The notes: generated from the sequence alone by a model not told the origin. Positions 53,297 through 63,064 are shown, counted from the stretch's first letter. The stretch: 64,000 nt of DNA from Sphingomonas qomolangmaensis (GCF_024496245.1 NZ_CP101740.1:2603501-2667500), one strand, 5' to 3'. Program-made: numbers and translations.

Positions 53297-55144
53297 ATGA
53301 ACCAAGCTCCGCTGGTCGCGCTGGTCGGCAATCCCAATGCCGGGAAGAGCGCGTTGTTCAATGCGCTCACCGGGGCGCGGCAGAAGGTCGGCAATTATCC
53401 CGGCGTCACCGTCGAGCGGCATTCGGGGCGGCTGGCGCTGGCCGATGGCCGGCCGGTCGAGCTGCTCGACCTGCCCGGCACCTACAGCCTCGATCCCGCA
53501 AGCCCCGACGAGCGCGTGACGCGCGACGTCGTCACCGGCGCGCTGGCGGGCGAGCGCCGCCCCGATGCGCTGGTGGTCGTGGTCGACGCCAGCAATCTCG
53601 ACAATCATCTGCGCTTCGTGCTCCAGCTCAAGACGCTCGGGCTGCCCATCGTGCTGGCGCTCAACATGGTCGATCTCGCCGAGCGCGACGGGCTGGTGCT
53701 CGATCCGCAGGCGCTCGCCAAGGCACTCGACCTGCCGGTGATCGCCACCGTCGCGGTGCGGCGGCGCGGGCTCGACGCGTTGCGCGAGGCGCTCGCCGAT
53801 CTGCTGCGCGCCGCGCCGCTGGCGTCGGCGCCCGCCGCGGTTCCCGAACTCCACACGCTCCAGCGCGAGGCGCGCGACATCGCGCGCGCCGCGACGGTGA
53901 GCGAAACCAGCGTGCGCCGCTGGACGCATCGGATCGATCATGTCGTGCTGCACCCGGTGTGGGGCAGTGCGATCCTGCTGGCGCTGCTGTTCACGATGTT
54001 CCAGGCGGTGTTCGCCTGGTCCGAAGCGCCGATCGGGTGGATCGAGGGCGGCATGGCGGCGCTCGGCGATGCAGTGGCGGGGGTAATGCCCGACGGGTTC
54101 GCGCAGTCGCTGATCGTCGACGGGGTGATCGCGGGCGTCGGCGCGGTGGTGGTGTTCCTGCCGCAGATCCTGATCCTGTTCGCCTTCATCCTGCTGCTCG
54201 AAGCGTCGGGCTATATGGTACGCGCGGCGTTCCTGATGGACCGGCTGATGGCGAGCGTCGGGCTGTCGGGGCGGGCGTTCATTCCGTTGCTGTCGAGCTT
54301 CGCCTGCGCGATCCCGGGCATCATGGCGACGCGAACGATCGACGACGAGAAGGACCGGCTGACGACGATCCTGATCGCGCCGCTGATGACCTGCTCGGCG
54401 CGGCTGCCGGTCTATACGATCATCATCGGCGCGTTCATTCCCGATCGCGCGGTGGGGCCGGGGATCGGGCTGCAGGGGCTGGTGCTGTTCGCGCTGTATA
54501 TCCTGGGGATCGTCGGCGCGTTCGTGGTGGCATTGGTGCTGCGCCGCACGGTGGCCAAGGGGGCTTCGTCGGGCTTCATGCTCGAAATGCCGCGCTACCA
54601 GATGCCGCAGCCGCGCGATTTCGCGATCGGGCTGTGGCAGCGCGCCGAGGCATTCCTGAAGCGCGCGGGCACGATCATCCTGGTGACGACGGTCGCGCTG
54701 TGGGCGCTGCTGACCTTTCCGCAGGCGCCCGCCGGCCAGAGCCAGGTCGAATATTCGGTCGCCGGGCGGATCGCGAGCGGGATCGAGGTCGTGGTCGCGC
54801 CGATCGGCTTCAACCACGATATCGCGCTGGCGCTGATCCCGGCGATGGCGGCGCGCGAGGTCGCGGTCGCGGCGATCGGCACTGTCTATGCCGTCGAGGA
54901 TTCGGAAGGCGAAAGCGGGCAGGCGACGATCCGCGAGCAATTGCAGGCGCGCTGGAGCCTGCCGACCGCGCTCGCCTTCCTCGCGTGGTTCGTCTTCGCA
55001 CCGCAGTGCATCTCGACGATCGCGGTGACGCGGCGCGAGACCAATGGCTGGAAATGGCCGATGTTCATGCTCGGCTATCTGTTTGCGCTTGCCTATATCG
55101 CGGCAGGGATCACCTATTGGAGTGCGCGCGCACTGGGGTTGTAG
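53297..55144 (+). CDS. feoB: Ferrous iron transporter FeoB
   Basis: G-protein-coupled Fe2+ uptake permease. The 615-residue protein begins with the GTPase domain: G1 VGNPNAGKSALFNALTG, G2 YPGVTVE, G3 DLPGTYSLDP and G4 LNMVDLA. A helical spacer and a membrane domain with two gate motifs follow (FACAIPGIMATRTI and AAREVAVAAIGTVY). It is shorter than the roughly 770-residue E. coli protein, as in many alphaproteobacteria. No feoC follows. The frame open to 53192 overlaps feoA and is not used. Confidence 0.95.
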   Translation: MNQAPLVALVGNPNAGKSALFNALTGARQKVGNYPGVTVERHSGRLALADGRPVELLDLPGTYSLDPASPDERVTRDVVTGALAGERRPDALVVVVDASNLDNHLRFVLQLKTLGLPIVLALNMVDLAERDGLVLDPQALAKALDLPVIATVAVRRRGLDALREALADLLRAAPLASAPAAVPELHTLQREARDIARAATVSETSVRRWTHRIDHVVLHPVWGSAILLALLFTMFQAVFAWSEAPIGWIEGGMAALGDAVAGVMPDGFAQSLIVDGVIAGVGAVVVFLPQILILFAFILLLEASGYMVRAAFLMDRLMASVGLSGRAFIPLLSSFACAIPGIMATRTIDDEKDRLTTILIAPLMTCSARLPVYTIIIGAFIPDRAVGPGIGLQGLVLFALYILGIVGAFVVALVLRRTVAKGASSGFMLEMPRYQMPQPRDFAIGLWQRAEAFLKRAGTIILVTTVALWALLTFPQAPAGQSQVEYSVAGRIASGIEVVVAPIGFNHDIALALIPAMAAREVAVAAIGTVYAVEDSEGESGQATIREQLQARWSLPTALAFLAWFVFAPQCISTIAVTRRETNGWKWPMFMLGYLFALAYIAAGITYWSARALGL

Positions 55145-55190
55145 CCTGCACGCATGATTGTGATGTTAGGGGCTCCAATCGAGCAACATC

Positions 55191-57908
55191 ATGGCGGTTG
55201 ACCTCTTCGCTGTCGCAATGCAGCAAGAACCCATGGCCAGCCTCCCTTCGATCACCAACAATCCCGACATCCGATTCCTCGGTCGCCTGCTCGGCGATGT
55301 CATCCGCGCCTATGGCGGCGAGGAATTGTTCAAGCGCACCGAATATATCCGATCGACATCGGTCGACCGCCATCGCGGGGTCGCGGGGGCCGACGCAATC
55401 GACCAGGGACTCGACCGGCTGACGCTCGACGAGACGCTCGATTTCGTGCGCGGATTCATGCTGTTTTCGATGCTGGCGAACCTTGCCGAGGACCGGCAGG
55501 GGATCACCACCGACGAGGGTGCCGATGTCGCGCACACGCTGACTCGACTCGCCGAGGATGGGATCGATCGCGCGCAGGTGATGGCGTTGATGCAGAACGC
55601 GCTGATCGCGCCGGTGCTGACCGCGCACCCCACCGAAGTGCGGCGCAAATCGATGATCGATCACCGCAACCGGATCGCCGACCTGATGGCGCTCAAGGAT
55701 CGCGGGATCGACGAGACCGAGGATGGCGACCAGGTCGACGAGGCGATCCTGCGCCAGATCGCCTTGCTGTGGCAGACGCGCGTGCTGCGCCGCGAGCGGC
55801 TGTACGTCACCGACGAGGTCGAGACCGCGCTCGCCTATCTGCGCGACGTGTTCCTGCCGACGCTGCCCGCCTTGTACGCGCGCTGGGACCGGGCGCTGGG
55901 CGAGCGATGCCCGAGCTTCCTCAAGCCCGGGAGCTGGATCGGCGGCGATCGCGACGGCAATCCCTATGTCACTGCCGAGTCGCTCGAGCACGCGATGCAG
56001 CGCGCGGCGGAGACCGCGATCGGCCATTATCTCGATGCGGTGAACGCGCTCGGTGCCGAGCTGTCGATCTCGACCGAGATTTCGCACGTCAATGGCGCGG
56101 TCGGGCGGCTGGCCGAAGCGAGCGGCGACCATGCGCTGAGCCGCGCCGACGAACCGTATCGCAGGGCGCTGTCGGGGATCTACGCGCGGCTGGCCGCCAC
56201 GCACCAGAAACTGGTGGGCAAGCGTCCGCCCTTGCCGGGCCCGCTGACTGGCGAGGCTTATCATACGCCACAGGAGTTGCGCGACGACCTGGCGTCGATA
56301 GCACGCGCGTTGGCGGCGAATGGATCGGGCACGCTGGCATCGGGCGGGGCGCTGGGACGGCTGATCCGCGCGGTCGAGGTGTTCGGCTTCCACCTTGCGA
56401 CGCTCGACCTGCGGCAGAATTCGGCGGTGCATGAGCGCGTCGTCGCCGAATTGCTGAAAGGGGCGGGGGTCGAAGCCGATTATCTCGCGCTCGACGAGGA
56501 TGCGCGCGTCGCGCTGCTGCGCCGCGAGCTCGAAAGCCCGCGCCCGCTCACCAGCCCCTATGCCCAATATTCGGAAGAGACCGCCGGCGAGCTGGCGATC
56601 CTGCACGCGGCGGCGCGCGCGCATGCGACCTATGGGCGCGAATGCATCCGCAACTACGTGATCTCGATGGCGCAGTCGGTGTCGGACCTGCTCGAAGTCC
56701 ATCTGATGCTCAAGGAAGCCGGGCTGTATGTGCCGGGTGAGCAGCCGCAGGCGCATATCATGGTGGTGCCGCTGTTCGAAACCGTCGCCGATCTCGAGGC
56801 GGCGCCCGCAATCATGGCCGACTGGTTCGCGCTGCCCGAGGTCGCCGCGGTGGCGCGCGCGCGCGGGCATCAGGAAGTGATGATCGGCTATTCGGATTCG
56901 AACAAGGATGGCGGCTACCTCACCTCGACCTGGCAATTGTCGCGCGGATCGACCGCGCTGGCGCCGGTGTTCGAAAAGGCCGGCGTTGCGATCCAGCTGT
57001 TCCACGGGCGGGGCGGGGCGGTGGGGCGCGGCGGTGGTTCGGCCTTCGCGGCGATCCAGGCGCAGCCGCCGGGGACGGTGCAGGGCCGTATCCGGATTAC
57101 CGAACAGGGTGAGGTGATCGCGGCAAAATATGGCACGCGGGCAAGCGCGATGGTGAATCTCGAGGCGATGACCGCGGCGACTTTGCGCGCCAGCTTGGAA
57201 CCCGTGCGGCTGGCGGCGGCCGATTCGGAGCGCTTCTGCACCGCGATGGACGAATTGTCGGCGACCGCGTTCAAGGCGTATCGCGGACTGGTGTACGAGA
57301 CAGACGGGTTTCGCAGCTTTTTCCGCCAGATGACGCCGATCGCCGAAATCTCGGGGCTCAAAATCGGGTCGCGCCCGGCGTCGCGCAAGAAATCCGACGC
57401 GATCGAGGATCTGCGTGCGATCCCCTGGGTGTTCAGCTGGTCGCAGGCGCGGGTGATGCTGCCCGGCTGGTACGGCGTCGGCGCGGCGTTGCAGGCGTTC
57501 CCCGACAAGGGACTGCTGCGCGAGATGGCGGCGGGCTGGCCGTTCTTCGCCGCGACGCTGGCGAATATGGAGATGGTGCTGGCCAAGTCCGACATGGGGG
57601 TCGCCGCGCGCTACGCCGCGCTGGTCGAGGATCGGGCGATGGCCAATCGCATCTTCGGGCAGATCCGCGACGGCTGGCAGGCGACGCATGACGGGTTGCT
57701 GACGATCACCCGCCAGACGCGCCTGCTCGAAAAACATCCCGCGCTCGAAACCTCGATCCGGCTGCGCACGCCTTATATCGAGCCGCTGAACCTGTTGCAG
57801 ATCGAACTGCTCAAGCGCTATCGCGCGGGCGAGGAGGATCCGCGGATCGGCGAGGGAATCCTGTTGTCGATCAACGCGATCGCGACCGCGCTGCGCAACA
57901 GCGGCTAG
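55191..57908 (+). CDS. ppc: Phosphoenolpyruvate carboxylase
   Basis: Anaplerotic carboxylation of PEP to oxaloacetate. The 905-residue enzyme has the catalytic TAHPTEVRRKS near residue 143, GGDRDGNPYVT, HLMLKEAG, GYSDSNKDGGYLTSTWQL and the glycine-rich FHGRGGAVGRGGG loop, and ends with ALRNSG as PEPCs do. ATG 55191 has alternatives at 55218 and 55233; homology is convincing only from MASLPSITNN. It stands alone between feoB and the exonuclease gene. Confidence 0.95.
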   Translation: MAVDLFAVAMQQEPMASLPSITNNPDIRFLGRLLGDVIRAYGGEELFKRTEYIRSTSVDRHRGVAGADAIDQGLDRLTLDETLDFVRGFMLFSMLANLAEDRQGITTDEGADVAHTLTRLAEDGIDRAQVMALMQNALIAPVLTAHPTEVRRKSMIDHRNRIADLMALKDRGIDETEDGDQVDEAILRQIALLWQTRVLRRERLYVTDEVETALAYLRDVFLPTLPALYARWDRALGERCPSFLKPGSWIGGDRDGNPYVTAESLEHAMQRAAETAIGHYLDAVNALGAELSISTEISHVNGAVGRLAEASGDHALSRADEPYRRALSGIYARLAATHQKLVGKRPPLPGPLTGEAYHTPQELRDDLASIARALAANGSGTLASGGALGRLIRAVEVFGFHLATLDLRQNSAVHERVVAELLKGAGVEADYLALDEDARVALLRRELESPRPLTSPYAQYSEETAGELAILHAAARAHATYGRECIRNYVISMAQSVSDLLEVHLMLKEAGLYVPGEQPQAHIMVVPLFETVADLEAAPAIMADWFALPEVAAVARARGHQEVMIGYSDSNKDGGYLTSTWQLSRGSTALAPVFEKAGVAIQLFHGRGGAVGRGGGSAFAAIQAQPPGTVQGRIRITEQGEVIAAKYGTRASAMVNLEAMTAATLRASLEPVRLAAADSERFCTAMDELSATAFKAYRGLVYETDGFRSFFRQMTPIAEISGLKIGSRPASRKKSDAIEDLRAIPWVFSWSQARVMLPGWYGVGAALQAFPDKGLLREMAAGWPFFAATLANMEMVLAKSDMGVAARYAALVEDRAMANRIFGQIRDGWQATHDGLLTITRQTRLLEKHPALETSIRLRTPYIEPLNLLQIELLKRYRAGEEDPRIGEGILLSINAIATALRNSG

Positions 57909-57954
57909 CGACCCCGGGGTAAGGGGGCTGGCCTTCGCGGCGGCTTGCCCCCAC

Positions 57955-58731
57955 ATGTCGCTCATGCCCCCGCCCCCCAAGCCGCAGATCATTCGAGTCA
58001 TCGACCTAGAGACCACCGGCAACGCGCCGCCCGCGCATGCGGTGTGCGAGATCGGCTGGCAGGACGTCGCGCTCGGCGCCGATGGCCGCTGGGAGCTGTA
58101 TGGCGAAGGTGGATCGACGCTGGTGAACCCCGGCCGGCCGATCCCGCCAATCACCCAGGCGATCCACCACATCCTCGACGAACAGGTCGCCGATGCGCCC
58201 TATTGGCACGACGTTGCGCGCCAGGCGCTCGATCCCTGGCCGCGTCGGGTTGCGCTGGCGGCGCATCGCGCGAGCTTCGAGGAGCAATATTGCACCCCGC
58301 CGCTCACCCGATCGGCCGATTGGATCTGCACCTGGAAATGCGCGATGCGGCTATGGCCCGATTCGCCGAGCTTTTCGAACCAGGTGCTGCGTTATTGGCG
58401 CAAGCCCGTGGGGATCGATCATGCGCGCGGGCTGCCGATCCACCGCGCCTTTCCCGACGCCTATGTCACCGCGTTTCACCTGCGCGACATGCTCAATGAA
58501 TCTTCGCTGGCGCAATTGCTCGAATGGTCGCGGGTGCCGGGGCTGTTGCCGCGGGTGCGCTATGGCCCCGATCGCGGCAAGGAATGGTCCGAGATCGAGG
58601 ATGAATCGCTGCAGAAGTTCCTGGGCGACCGCGACGAGGATGTGCGCTTCACCGCCGAGACCGAACTGGCGCGGCGAAGCGAAGGCGGGTCGGTGGGCCG
58701 CCGCGACGCGAGCGACTGGCTGCTGATCTAG
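57955..58731 (+). CDS. DnaQ-like 3'-5' exonuclease-domain protein
   Basis: The 258-residue protein has ExoI IRVIDLETTG (catalytic Asp and Glu), an ExoII region LAAHRASFEEQY in which the usual Asn/Asp positions are altered, and ExoIII HRAFPDAYVTAFHL. A short C-terminal segment (YGPDRGKEWSEIEDESLQKF) resembles DUF3820. It is probably a nucleic-acid exonuclease, but the weak ExoII leaves activity uncertain. Its stop is 10 bp from the convergent purK stop. Confidence 0.8.
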   Translation: MSLMPPPPKPQIIRVIDLETTGNAPPAHAVCEIGWQDVALGADGRWELYGEGGSTLVNPGRPIPPITQAIHHILDEQVADAPYWHDVARQALDPWPRRVALAAHRASFEEQYCTPPLTRSADWICTWKCAMRLWPDSPSFSNQVLRYWRKPVGIDHARGLPIHRAFPDAYVTAFHLRDMLNESSLAQLLEWSRVPGLLPRVRYGPDRGKEWSEIEDESLQKFLGDRDEDVRFTAETELARRSEGGSVGRRDASDWLLI

Positions 58732-58741
58732 CCTTGCTGGT

Positions 58742-59821
58742 CTAGCGAATCACCCGCGTGACATGCCCCATCTTGCGGCCGGGGCGGCTCTCATGCTTGC
58801 CATAGAGATGCACATGCGCGCCGGGGACCGACAGGAAGCGCGCGGCTCCTGCTGCGTCTTCGCCGATCAGGTTCAGCATCTCGACGCTGGTGCCGGTAAG
58901 GCCCGTCGGCCCCAAGGGCAGGCCGCAGATCGCGCGGATATGATTTTCGAACTGCGAGGTTTCGGCGCCCTCGATCGTCCAATGGCCGCTATTGTGGACG
59001 CGCGGTGCCATTTCGTTGAATACCGGGCCGTCGGCACCGACGAAGAATTCGATCGCGAGCACGCCGACATGATCGAGCGCTTCGGCGATGCGGCCTGCGA
59101 GCGCTGCAGCCTCGGTCCATTGCGCGGCGACTTCGGGCGGGGCGGGGAGCGTCGAGGTAGCCAGAATGCCGTCATTGTGGACATTGTGCGGCGGGGCGTA
59201 GCTGGTGGTGTCACCGCTTAGGCCGCGCACCAGCACGATCGAGAATTCATGCGCGAAATCGACGAACGCCTCGAGCACCGCCGGGCCGCCGCCGATCGCT
59301 TCCCAAGCGGCATCGGCATCTTCGGGGGTGGCGATCCGCGCCTGGCCCTTGCCGTCATAGCCGAAGCGCGTGGTCTTGAGCACAGCCGGCGTGCCGACCT
59401 GCGCGATCGCGGCATCGAGCGCGTCGCGATCGGCGACCGCCGCCCAGGGCGCGGGGCGACCGCCGAGCTGCTCGACGAAGCGCTTTTCGGCGACCCGATC
59501 CTGCGCGGTCACCAGCGCCGCGATCGATGGACGCACCGCGACGCGATCGGCGAGGTCGGCTAGCGCATCGGCAGCAACATTCTCGAATTCATAGGTGACG
59601 ACGTCGACGACGCTCGCGAACGCGCCGAGCGCGGCGGCATCGTCATAGGCGCCGCGGGTGAAGGCGGCGGCGACGTCGTTGGCGGGGCCGGTGACGGGGG
59701 CGTAGATATGGCAGCGATAGCCGAGCTGCGCCGCCGCGATCGCAAGCATCCGCCCGAGCTGGCCGCTGCCGAGAATACCGATCGTCGAGCCGGGGGGCAG
59801 GGCGGCGGGGGTGTCGTTCAT
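58742..59821 (-). CDS. purK: N5-carboxyaminoimidazole ribonucleotide synthase
   Basis: ATP- and bicarbonate-dependent carboxylation of AIR in purine synthesis. The 359-residue ATP-grasp enzyme has [43 protein letters not shown] and [16 protein letters not shown] near the active site. It overlaps purE by ATGA (purE upstream), forming the normal purEK operon. Confidence 0.95.
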   Translation of the reverse strand: MNDTPAALPPGSTIGILGSGQLGRMLAIAAAQLGYRCHIYAPVTGPANDVAAAFTRGAYDDAAALGAFASVVDVVTYEFENVAADALADLADRVAVRPSIAALVTAQDRVAEKRFVEQLGGRPAPWAAVADRDALDAAIAQVGTPAVLKTTRFGYDGKGQARIATPEDADAAWEAIGGGPAVLEAFVDFAHEFSIVLVRGLSGDTTSYAPPHNVHNDGILATSTLPAPPEVAAQWTEAAALAGRIAEALDHVGVLAIEFFVGADGPVFNEMAPRVHNSGHWTIEGAETSQFENHIRAICGLPLGPTGLTGTSVEMLNLIGEDAAGAARFLSVPGAHVHLYGKHESRPGRKMGHVTRVIR

Positions 59822-60303
59822 GCTGGTACCTCGGGAACACGATCGGTCTGCTGGGTGCGCCAGGCGATGAGGCGGTCGCGCAACGCGCTGTCCTCGAGCG
59901 CGAGGATCGATGCGGCCATCAGCCCGGCATTGGTGGCGCCCGCCGCGCCGATCGCGAGCGTGCCGACGGGGACGCCCGCGGGCATCTGGACGATCGAGAG
60001 CAGGCTATCCATGCCGCTTAACGCCTTCGACTGGACGGGCACGCCGAGCACCGGGAGATGCGTCATCGCCGCGACCATGCCGGGCAGATGCGCCGCGCCG
60101 CCCGCGCCCGCGACGACGACCTTCAGCCCGCGGCTCGCGGCGCTTTCGGCATAATCGTGCAGCCGCTGCGGCGTACGGTGCGCCGACACGACGCGCGTTT
60201 CATAGGGCACGCCGAGCGTGTCGAGCATGTCAGCGGCGGCGCGCATCGTCTCCCAGTCCGAGGTGCTGCCCATGATGATCCCGACAAGGGGTGCCTGCGC
60301 CAT
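59818..60303 (-). CDS. purE: N5-carboxyaminoimidazole ribonucleotide mutase
   Basis: Rearranges N5-CAIR to CAIR for purine synthesis. The 161-residue class I PurE has [45 protein letters not shown] and [20 protein letters not shown], including the conserved catalytic SAHRTP. First gene of the purEK operon; CGCTAG and other possible promoter words lie about 30-40 nt upstream. Confidence 0.96.
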   Translation of the reverse strand: MAQAPLVGIIMGSTSDWETMRAAADMLDTLGVPYETRVVSAHRTPQRLHDYAESAASRGLKVVVAGAGGAAHLPGMVAAMTHLPVLGVPVQSKALSGMDSLLSIVQMPAGVPVGTLAIGAAGATNAGLMAASILALEDSALRDRLIAWRTQQTDRVPEVPA

Positions 60304-60406
60304 ATTCGATCCACCGGTTCAGGGAAGCGTAGGTTCCTAGCGAGGGGTTGGAGGCGGGGCAATGGCATGAGATGCTGCGTGTATCGCGGGGCAGGGGAGA
60401 GCGGGG

Positions 60407-60802
60407 ATGGACGCGGCGGTCGAGGCGGTGATTGCGGCGGTGGCCGATCCAGGGCGGCGTGCCGACGCGCTGGCGCTGTGCGCGGCGATGACGCAGGCGT
60501 CGGGCGAGCCAGCCGCGGTGCTCAGCGGGTCGATCATCGGTTTCGGGCGGTATCGCTATCGCTATGACAGCGGGCGCGAGGGCGAAAGCTGCCGGATCGG
60601 CTTCGCACCGCGCAAGACCGAGACGGTGCTCTACCTCGCCGAGGATTTTCCCGAGCGCGAGCCGTTGCTGGCGCGGCTCGGCCGGCACCGATCGGGCAAG
60701 GCGTGCATCTATGTGAAGCGGTTGGACGACCTCGATCGGGCGGTGCTCGATGCGCTGCTGCGCGCGTCGCTCGCGGCGACGGCGGCGCGCTGGCCCGATT
60801 AG
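60407..60802 (+). CDS. DUF1801 family protein
   Basis: The 131-residue protein shows the DUF1801 pattern: SGSIIGFGRYRYRYDSGREG followed by IGFAPRKTETVLYL and LGRHRSGKACIYVKRLDDLD. The family is a small alpha/beta fold of unknown function, sometimes compared with phosphate-binding or SufE-like proteins. GGGGAGAGCGGGG precedes the ATG. Its stop overlaps the convergent cfa stop by three bases. Confidence 0.85.
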   Translation: MDAAVEAVIAAVADPGRRADALALCAAMTQASGEPAAVLSGSIIGFGRYRYRYDSGREGESCRIGFAPRKTETVLYLAEDFPEREPLLARLGRHRSGKACIYVKRLDDLDRAVLDALLRASLAATAARWPD

Positions 60803-62028
60803 CGCGCGCGCAGCGCCTGTTCGCGCTCGCCGATGTAATCGCGGGTGAGCGGCAGGACATCGCGGTCGCGCGCAAACTGGAGCTGGTAGTTGACCAAGCC
60901 GCCATGGTCGAAGCTCACCTGGCTGCCGGCGAGATAATAGGTCCACATGCGGTAGAAACGCTCGTCGTACATTTCGACGATCGCGTCCTTGGCGGCGACG
61001 ACCCGGTCATACCACTGCGCCAGCGTGTAGCCGTAATGGCGGCGCAGCACCTCGACATCGGTGACGAACATCCGCAGCCCTTCGTTGGCGCGGACGATCT
61101 CGGACAGCGCGGGGATATAGCCGCCGGGGAAGATATATTTGGCGGTGAAGGCGTCGGTGACGCCGGGGCCGCCCGCGCGGCCGATCGTGTGGAGCAGCAT
61201 CACCCCGGTGGGGGTGACCAATTCGCGGCATTTGCGCATGAAGGTCCGGTAATGCGCGGGGCCGACATGTTCGAACATGCCGACCGAGACGATCCGGTCG
61301 AACTGGCCGGTGACGTCGCGATAGTCGATCAGCTCGAACTTCACCTTCGCCGCTACGCCGGCTTGCTCGGCGCGGCGGCGCGCGACCTTGAGCTGCTCCT
61401 CGGACAGGGTGATGCCGAGCACCTCGGCCCCCGTCTTGGCGTGGAGGTACAGCGCCATGCCGCCCCAGCCGCACCCGATGTCGAGCACGCGCATCCCGGG
61501 CTCGATCGCGAGCTTGGCGGCGATATGCGCCTTCTTGTCGTCCTGCGCCTGTTCGAGCGAGTTCGAGGGATCGGTATAATAGGCACAGCTATATTGCCGG
61601 TCGGCATCGAGGAACAGGTCGTACAGCCGGTCGCTGAGATCGTAATGGTGCGCGACATTGCGCTTCGATCGCCGCGCCATGTTCACCCGATCGATCCGGA
61701 AGCGGACATTGTCGAACTGGCGGCGGAACGCGCTGGCGTCTAGCGCGCCTCGCCCTTGCTCCCAGCGATTGTTGGCGGTGGCGATCGCGAGGAAATCGCG
61801 GATGTCGCCCTGTTCGACCAGCAACCGCCCGTCCATGAAGGCTTCGGCCGAGCCCAGTGACGGATCGGCGAGCAGCTGGCGGAGCGCACGGCCATCGGTG
61901 AAGCGGATCGCCACCGATTTCATCGCCGGATCGGGGGTGCCGTAGGTGGCGGTTCGGCCGCCGGGAAAGGTTACGGTCAGCTCGCCACGCTGGATGGCAC
62001 GCGTCAGGAAGCGGTCGATCAGGGCCAT
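60799..62028 (-). CDS. cfa: Cyclopropane-fatty-acyl-phospholipid synthase family protein
   Basis: SAM-dependent methylene transfer to unsaturated phospholipid chains. The 409-residue protein has an N-terminal lipid-binding domain, the NVAHHYDLSDRLYDLFLD entry motif, SAM motif VLDIGCGWGGMALYL, IVSVGMFEHVGPAHY and the C-terminal VEMYDERFYRMWTYYLAGS. Divergent from the LOV-HTH regulator across 136 bp. A perfect TATAAT lies 17 nt upstream on the minus strand with no matching -35, which would fit activator-dependent transcription. Confidence 0.93.
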   Translation of the reverse strand: MALIDRFLTRAIQRGELTVTFPGGRTATYGTPDPAMKSVAIRFTDGRALRQLLADPSLGSAEAFMDGRLLVEQGDIRDFLAIATANNRWEQGRGALDASAFRRQFDNVRFRIDRVNMARRSKRNVAHHYDLSDRLYDLFLDADRQYSCAYYTDPSNSLEQAQDDKKAHIAAKLAIEPGMRVLDIGCGWGGMALYLHAKTGAEVLGITLSEEQLKVARRRAEQAGVAAKVKFELIDYRDVTGQFDRIVSVGMFEHVGPAHYRTFMRKCRELVTPTGVMLLHTIGRAGGPGVTDAFTAKYIFPGGYIPALSEIVRANEGLRMFVTDVEVLRRHYGYTLAQWYDRVVAAKDAIVEMYDERFYRMWTYYLAGSQVSFDHGGLVNYQLQFARDRDVLPLTRDYIGEREQALRAR

Positions 62029-62044
62029 TTCGGTCTGCTAACCG

Positions 62045-62114
62045 ATTATAACGACGATGCAAACGCAGACACATGGCAGTCACGTGGTGCAATATCGCCG
62101 AAATGAAGCTTCGG
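62045..62114. promoter_or_regulatory. cfa / LOV-HTH divergent control region
   Basis: Contains TATAAT on the minus strand (62045-62050) for cfa, a CACGTG hexamer near 62081-62086, and a dyad CCGAA-N7-TTCGG (62098-62114). The dyad lies roughly midway between the two genes and is a candidate operator for the LOV-HTH protein. A second perfect TATAAT on the plus strand (62161-62166) overlaps the chosen ATG. Confidence 0.35.
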
Positions 62115-62164
62115 TACGCTGCTTGGGCTGGATCGAACCGTTGCGACGCACTATGTTGGCTATA

Positions 62165-62791
62165 ATGGCAACGGTATCTCCGAACTTCCCGCGTCTCGAA
62201 GCCAGTTTCGAAGGCATGATCGAGAACAGCCCGATCGCGTCGGTGATCAGCAACCCGCGGTTGCCCGACAATCCGATCGTCGCGTGCAACGATGCGTTCT
62301 GCCACCTCACCGGCTATCCGCGCGACCAGGTGGTGGGGCGCAATTGCCGTTTTCTGTCGGGACCGGGGACCGAACCCTGGCTGAGCGACGAAATCCGCAA
62401 CGGGGTGCGCGAGCATCGCCCGACGCTGGTCGAGATCCTGAACTACAAGGCCGATGGCACGCCGTTCCGCAACGCGGTGCTGGTCGCGCCGATCTATGAC
62501 GAGACCGACGAGCTTTTGTACTTCCTCGGCTCGCAGGTTGAGATTCCCGAAGGGGCGACCGGGCCGTCGAACAGCCGCCGGATCAAGGCCGCCGAAACCG
62601 TGAAGGCCTTGTCCGAACGCCAGCGGCAGGTGCTCGAAATGGTCGCCAAGGGGCTGCTCAACAAGCAGATCGCCGGAATCCTTGGGCTGTCGGAAAAGAC
62701 GGTGAAGATGCACCGCGCGATCGTGATGGAGCGGCTGGGCATCCACCGCACCGCCGAAATGGTGCGCGTCGCGGTCGAGGCGGGGCTTTAG
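62165..62791 (+). CDS. Blue-light LOV-HTH transcription factor (EL222 type)
   Basis: A flavin-binding LOV domain (residues about 18-125) precedes a LuxR-type HTH (about 145-205). The photo-adduct Cys lies in [18 protein letters not shown], with [20 protein letters not shown] and [10 protein letters not shown] completing the LOV core. The HTH reads [20 protein letters not shown] then [19 protein letters not shown]. Domain order and sequence are very close to what I recall of EL222, in which light forms a Cys-flavin adduct, frees the HTH and allows dimer DNA binding. ATG 62165 gives 208 residues; the open frame extends to 62057. Confidence 0.9.
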   Translation: MATVSPNFPRLEASFEGMIENSPIASVISNPRLPDNPIVACNDAFCHLTGYPRDQVVGRNCRFLSGPGTEPWLSDEIRNGVREHRPTLVEILNYKADGTPFRNAVLVAPIYDETDELLYFLGSQVEIPEGATGPSNSRRIKAAETVKALSERQRQVLEMVAKGLLNKQIAGILGLSEKTVKMHRAIVMERLGIHRTAEMVRVAVEAGL

Positions 62792-62806
62792 CCACAGGGT
62801 CGGCCG

Positions 62807-62983
62807 GTGCGGACGAAGGCCAGCGTCTGCGCCCGCAAGAGGCGGTTCGGCTCGGCGCGCGAGGCTGCCGATCACGCGCTGGCGATCGGGTTGCCGTTGC
62901 TGCCCTATCGCTGCGATCGGTGCGACCTTTTCCATCTGACCAGCCGTACCAAGGGCAAATGGCGACCACTGCCCAAGCCGTGA
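62807..62983 (+). CDS. Tiny Cys-containing protein (RCDRC motif)
   Basis: A 58-residue frame from GTG 62807, 16 nt after the LOV-HTH stop, too short for usual ORF cut-offs. It reads KASVCARKRRFGSAREAADH, then YRCDRCDLFHLTSRTKGKW. One Cys near residue 8, the CxxC pair and the following His look like a zinc-ribbon knuckle. I recall similar short proteins in sphingomonads but no named function. Probably co-transcribed with the light regulator. Confidence 0.6.
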   Translation: MRTKASVCARKRRFGSAREAADHALAIGLPLLPYRCDRCDLFHLTSRTKGKWRPLPKP

Positions 62984-63064
62984 CGCGCGGCTTGTCGCGT
63001 CGCGGGCTTTTCGCTTATGCGGCCCCCAAGCGATCCTGCCTGCAATAGTGGAAGCCACCCCGAT

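Noticed and set aside
57909..57954. Terminator after ppc
   Set aside because: GGGGGC...GCCCCC arms exist but the loop is about 18 nt and there is no U-tract.
55110..58172. 1020-codon minus-strand open frame opposite ppc
   Set aside because: It is an antisense shadow created by GC-rich codon bias; the plus strand encodes an unmistakable PEP carboxylase and the shadow is Arg/Gln/His-rich with no domain.
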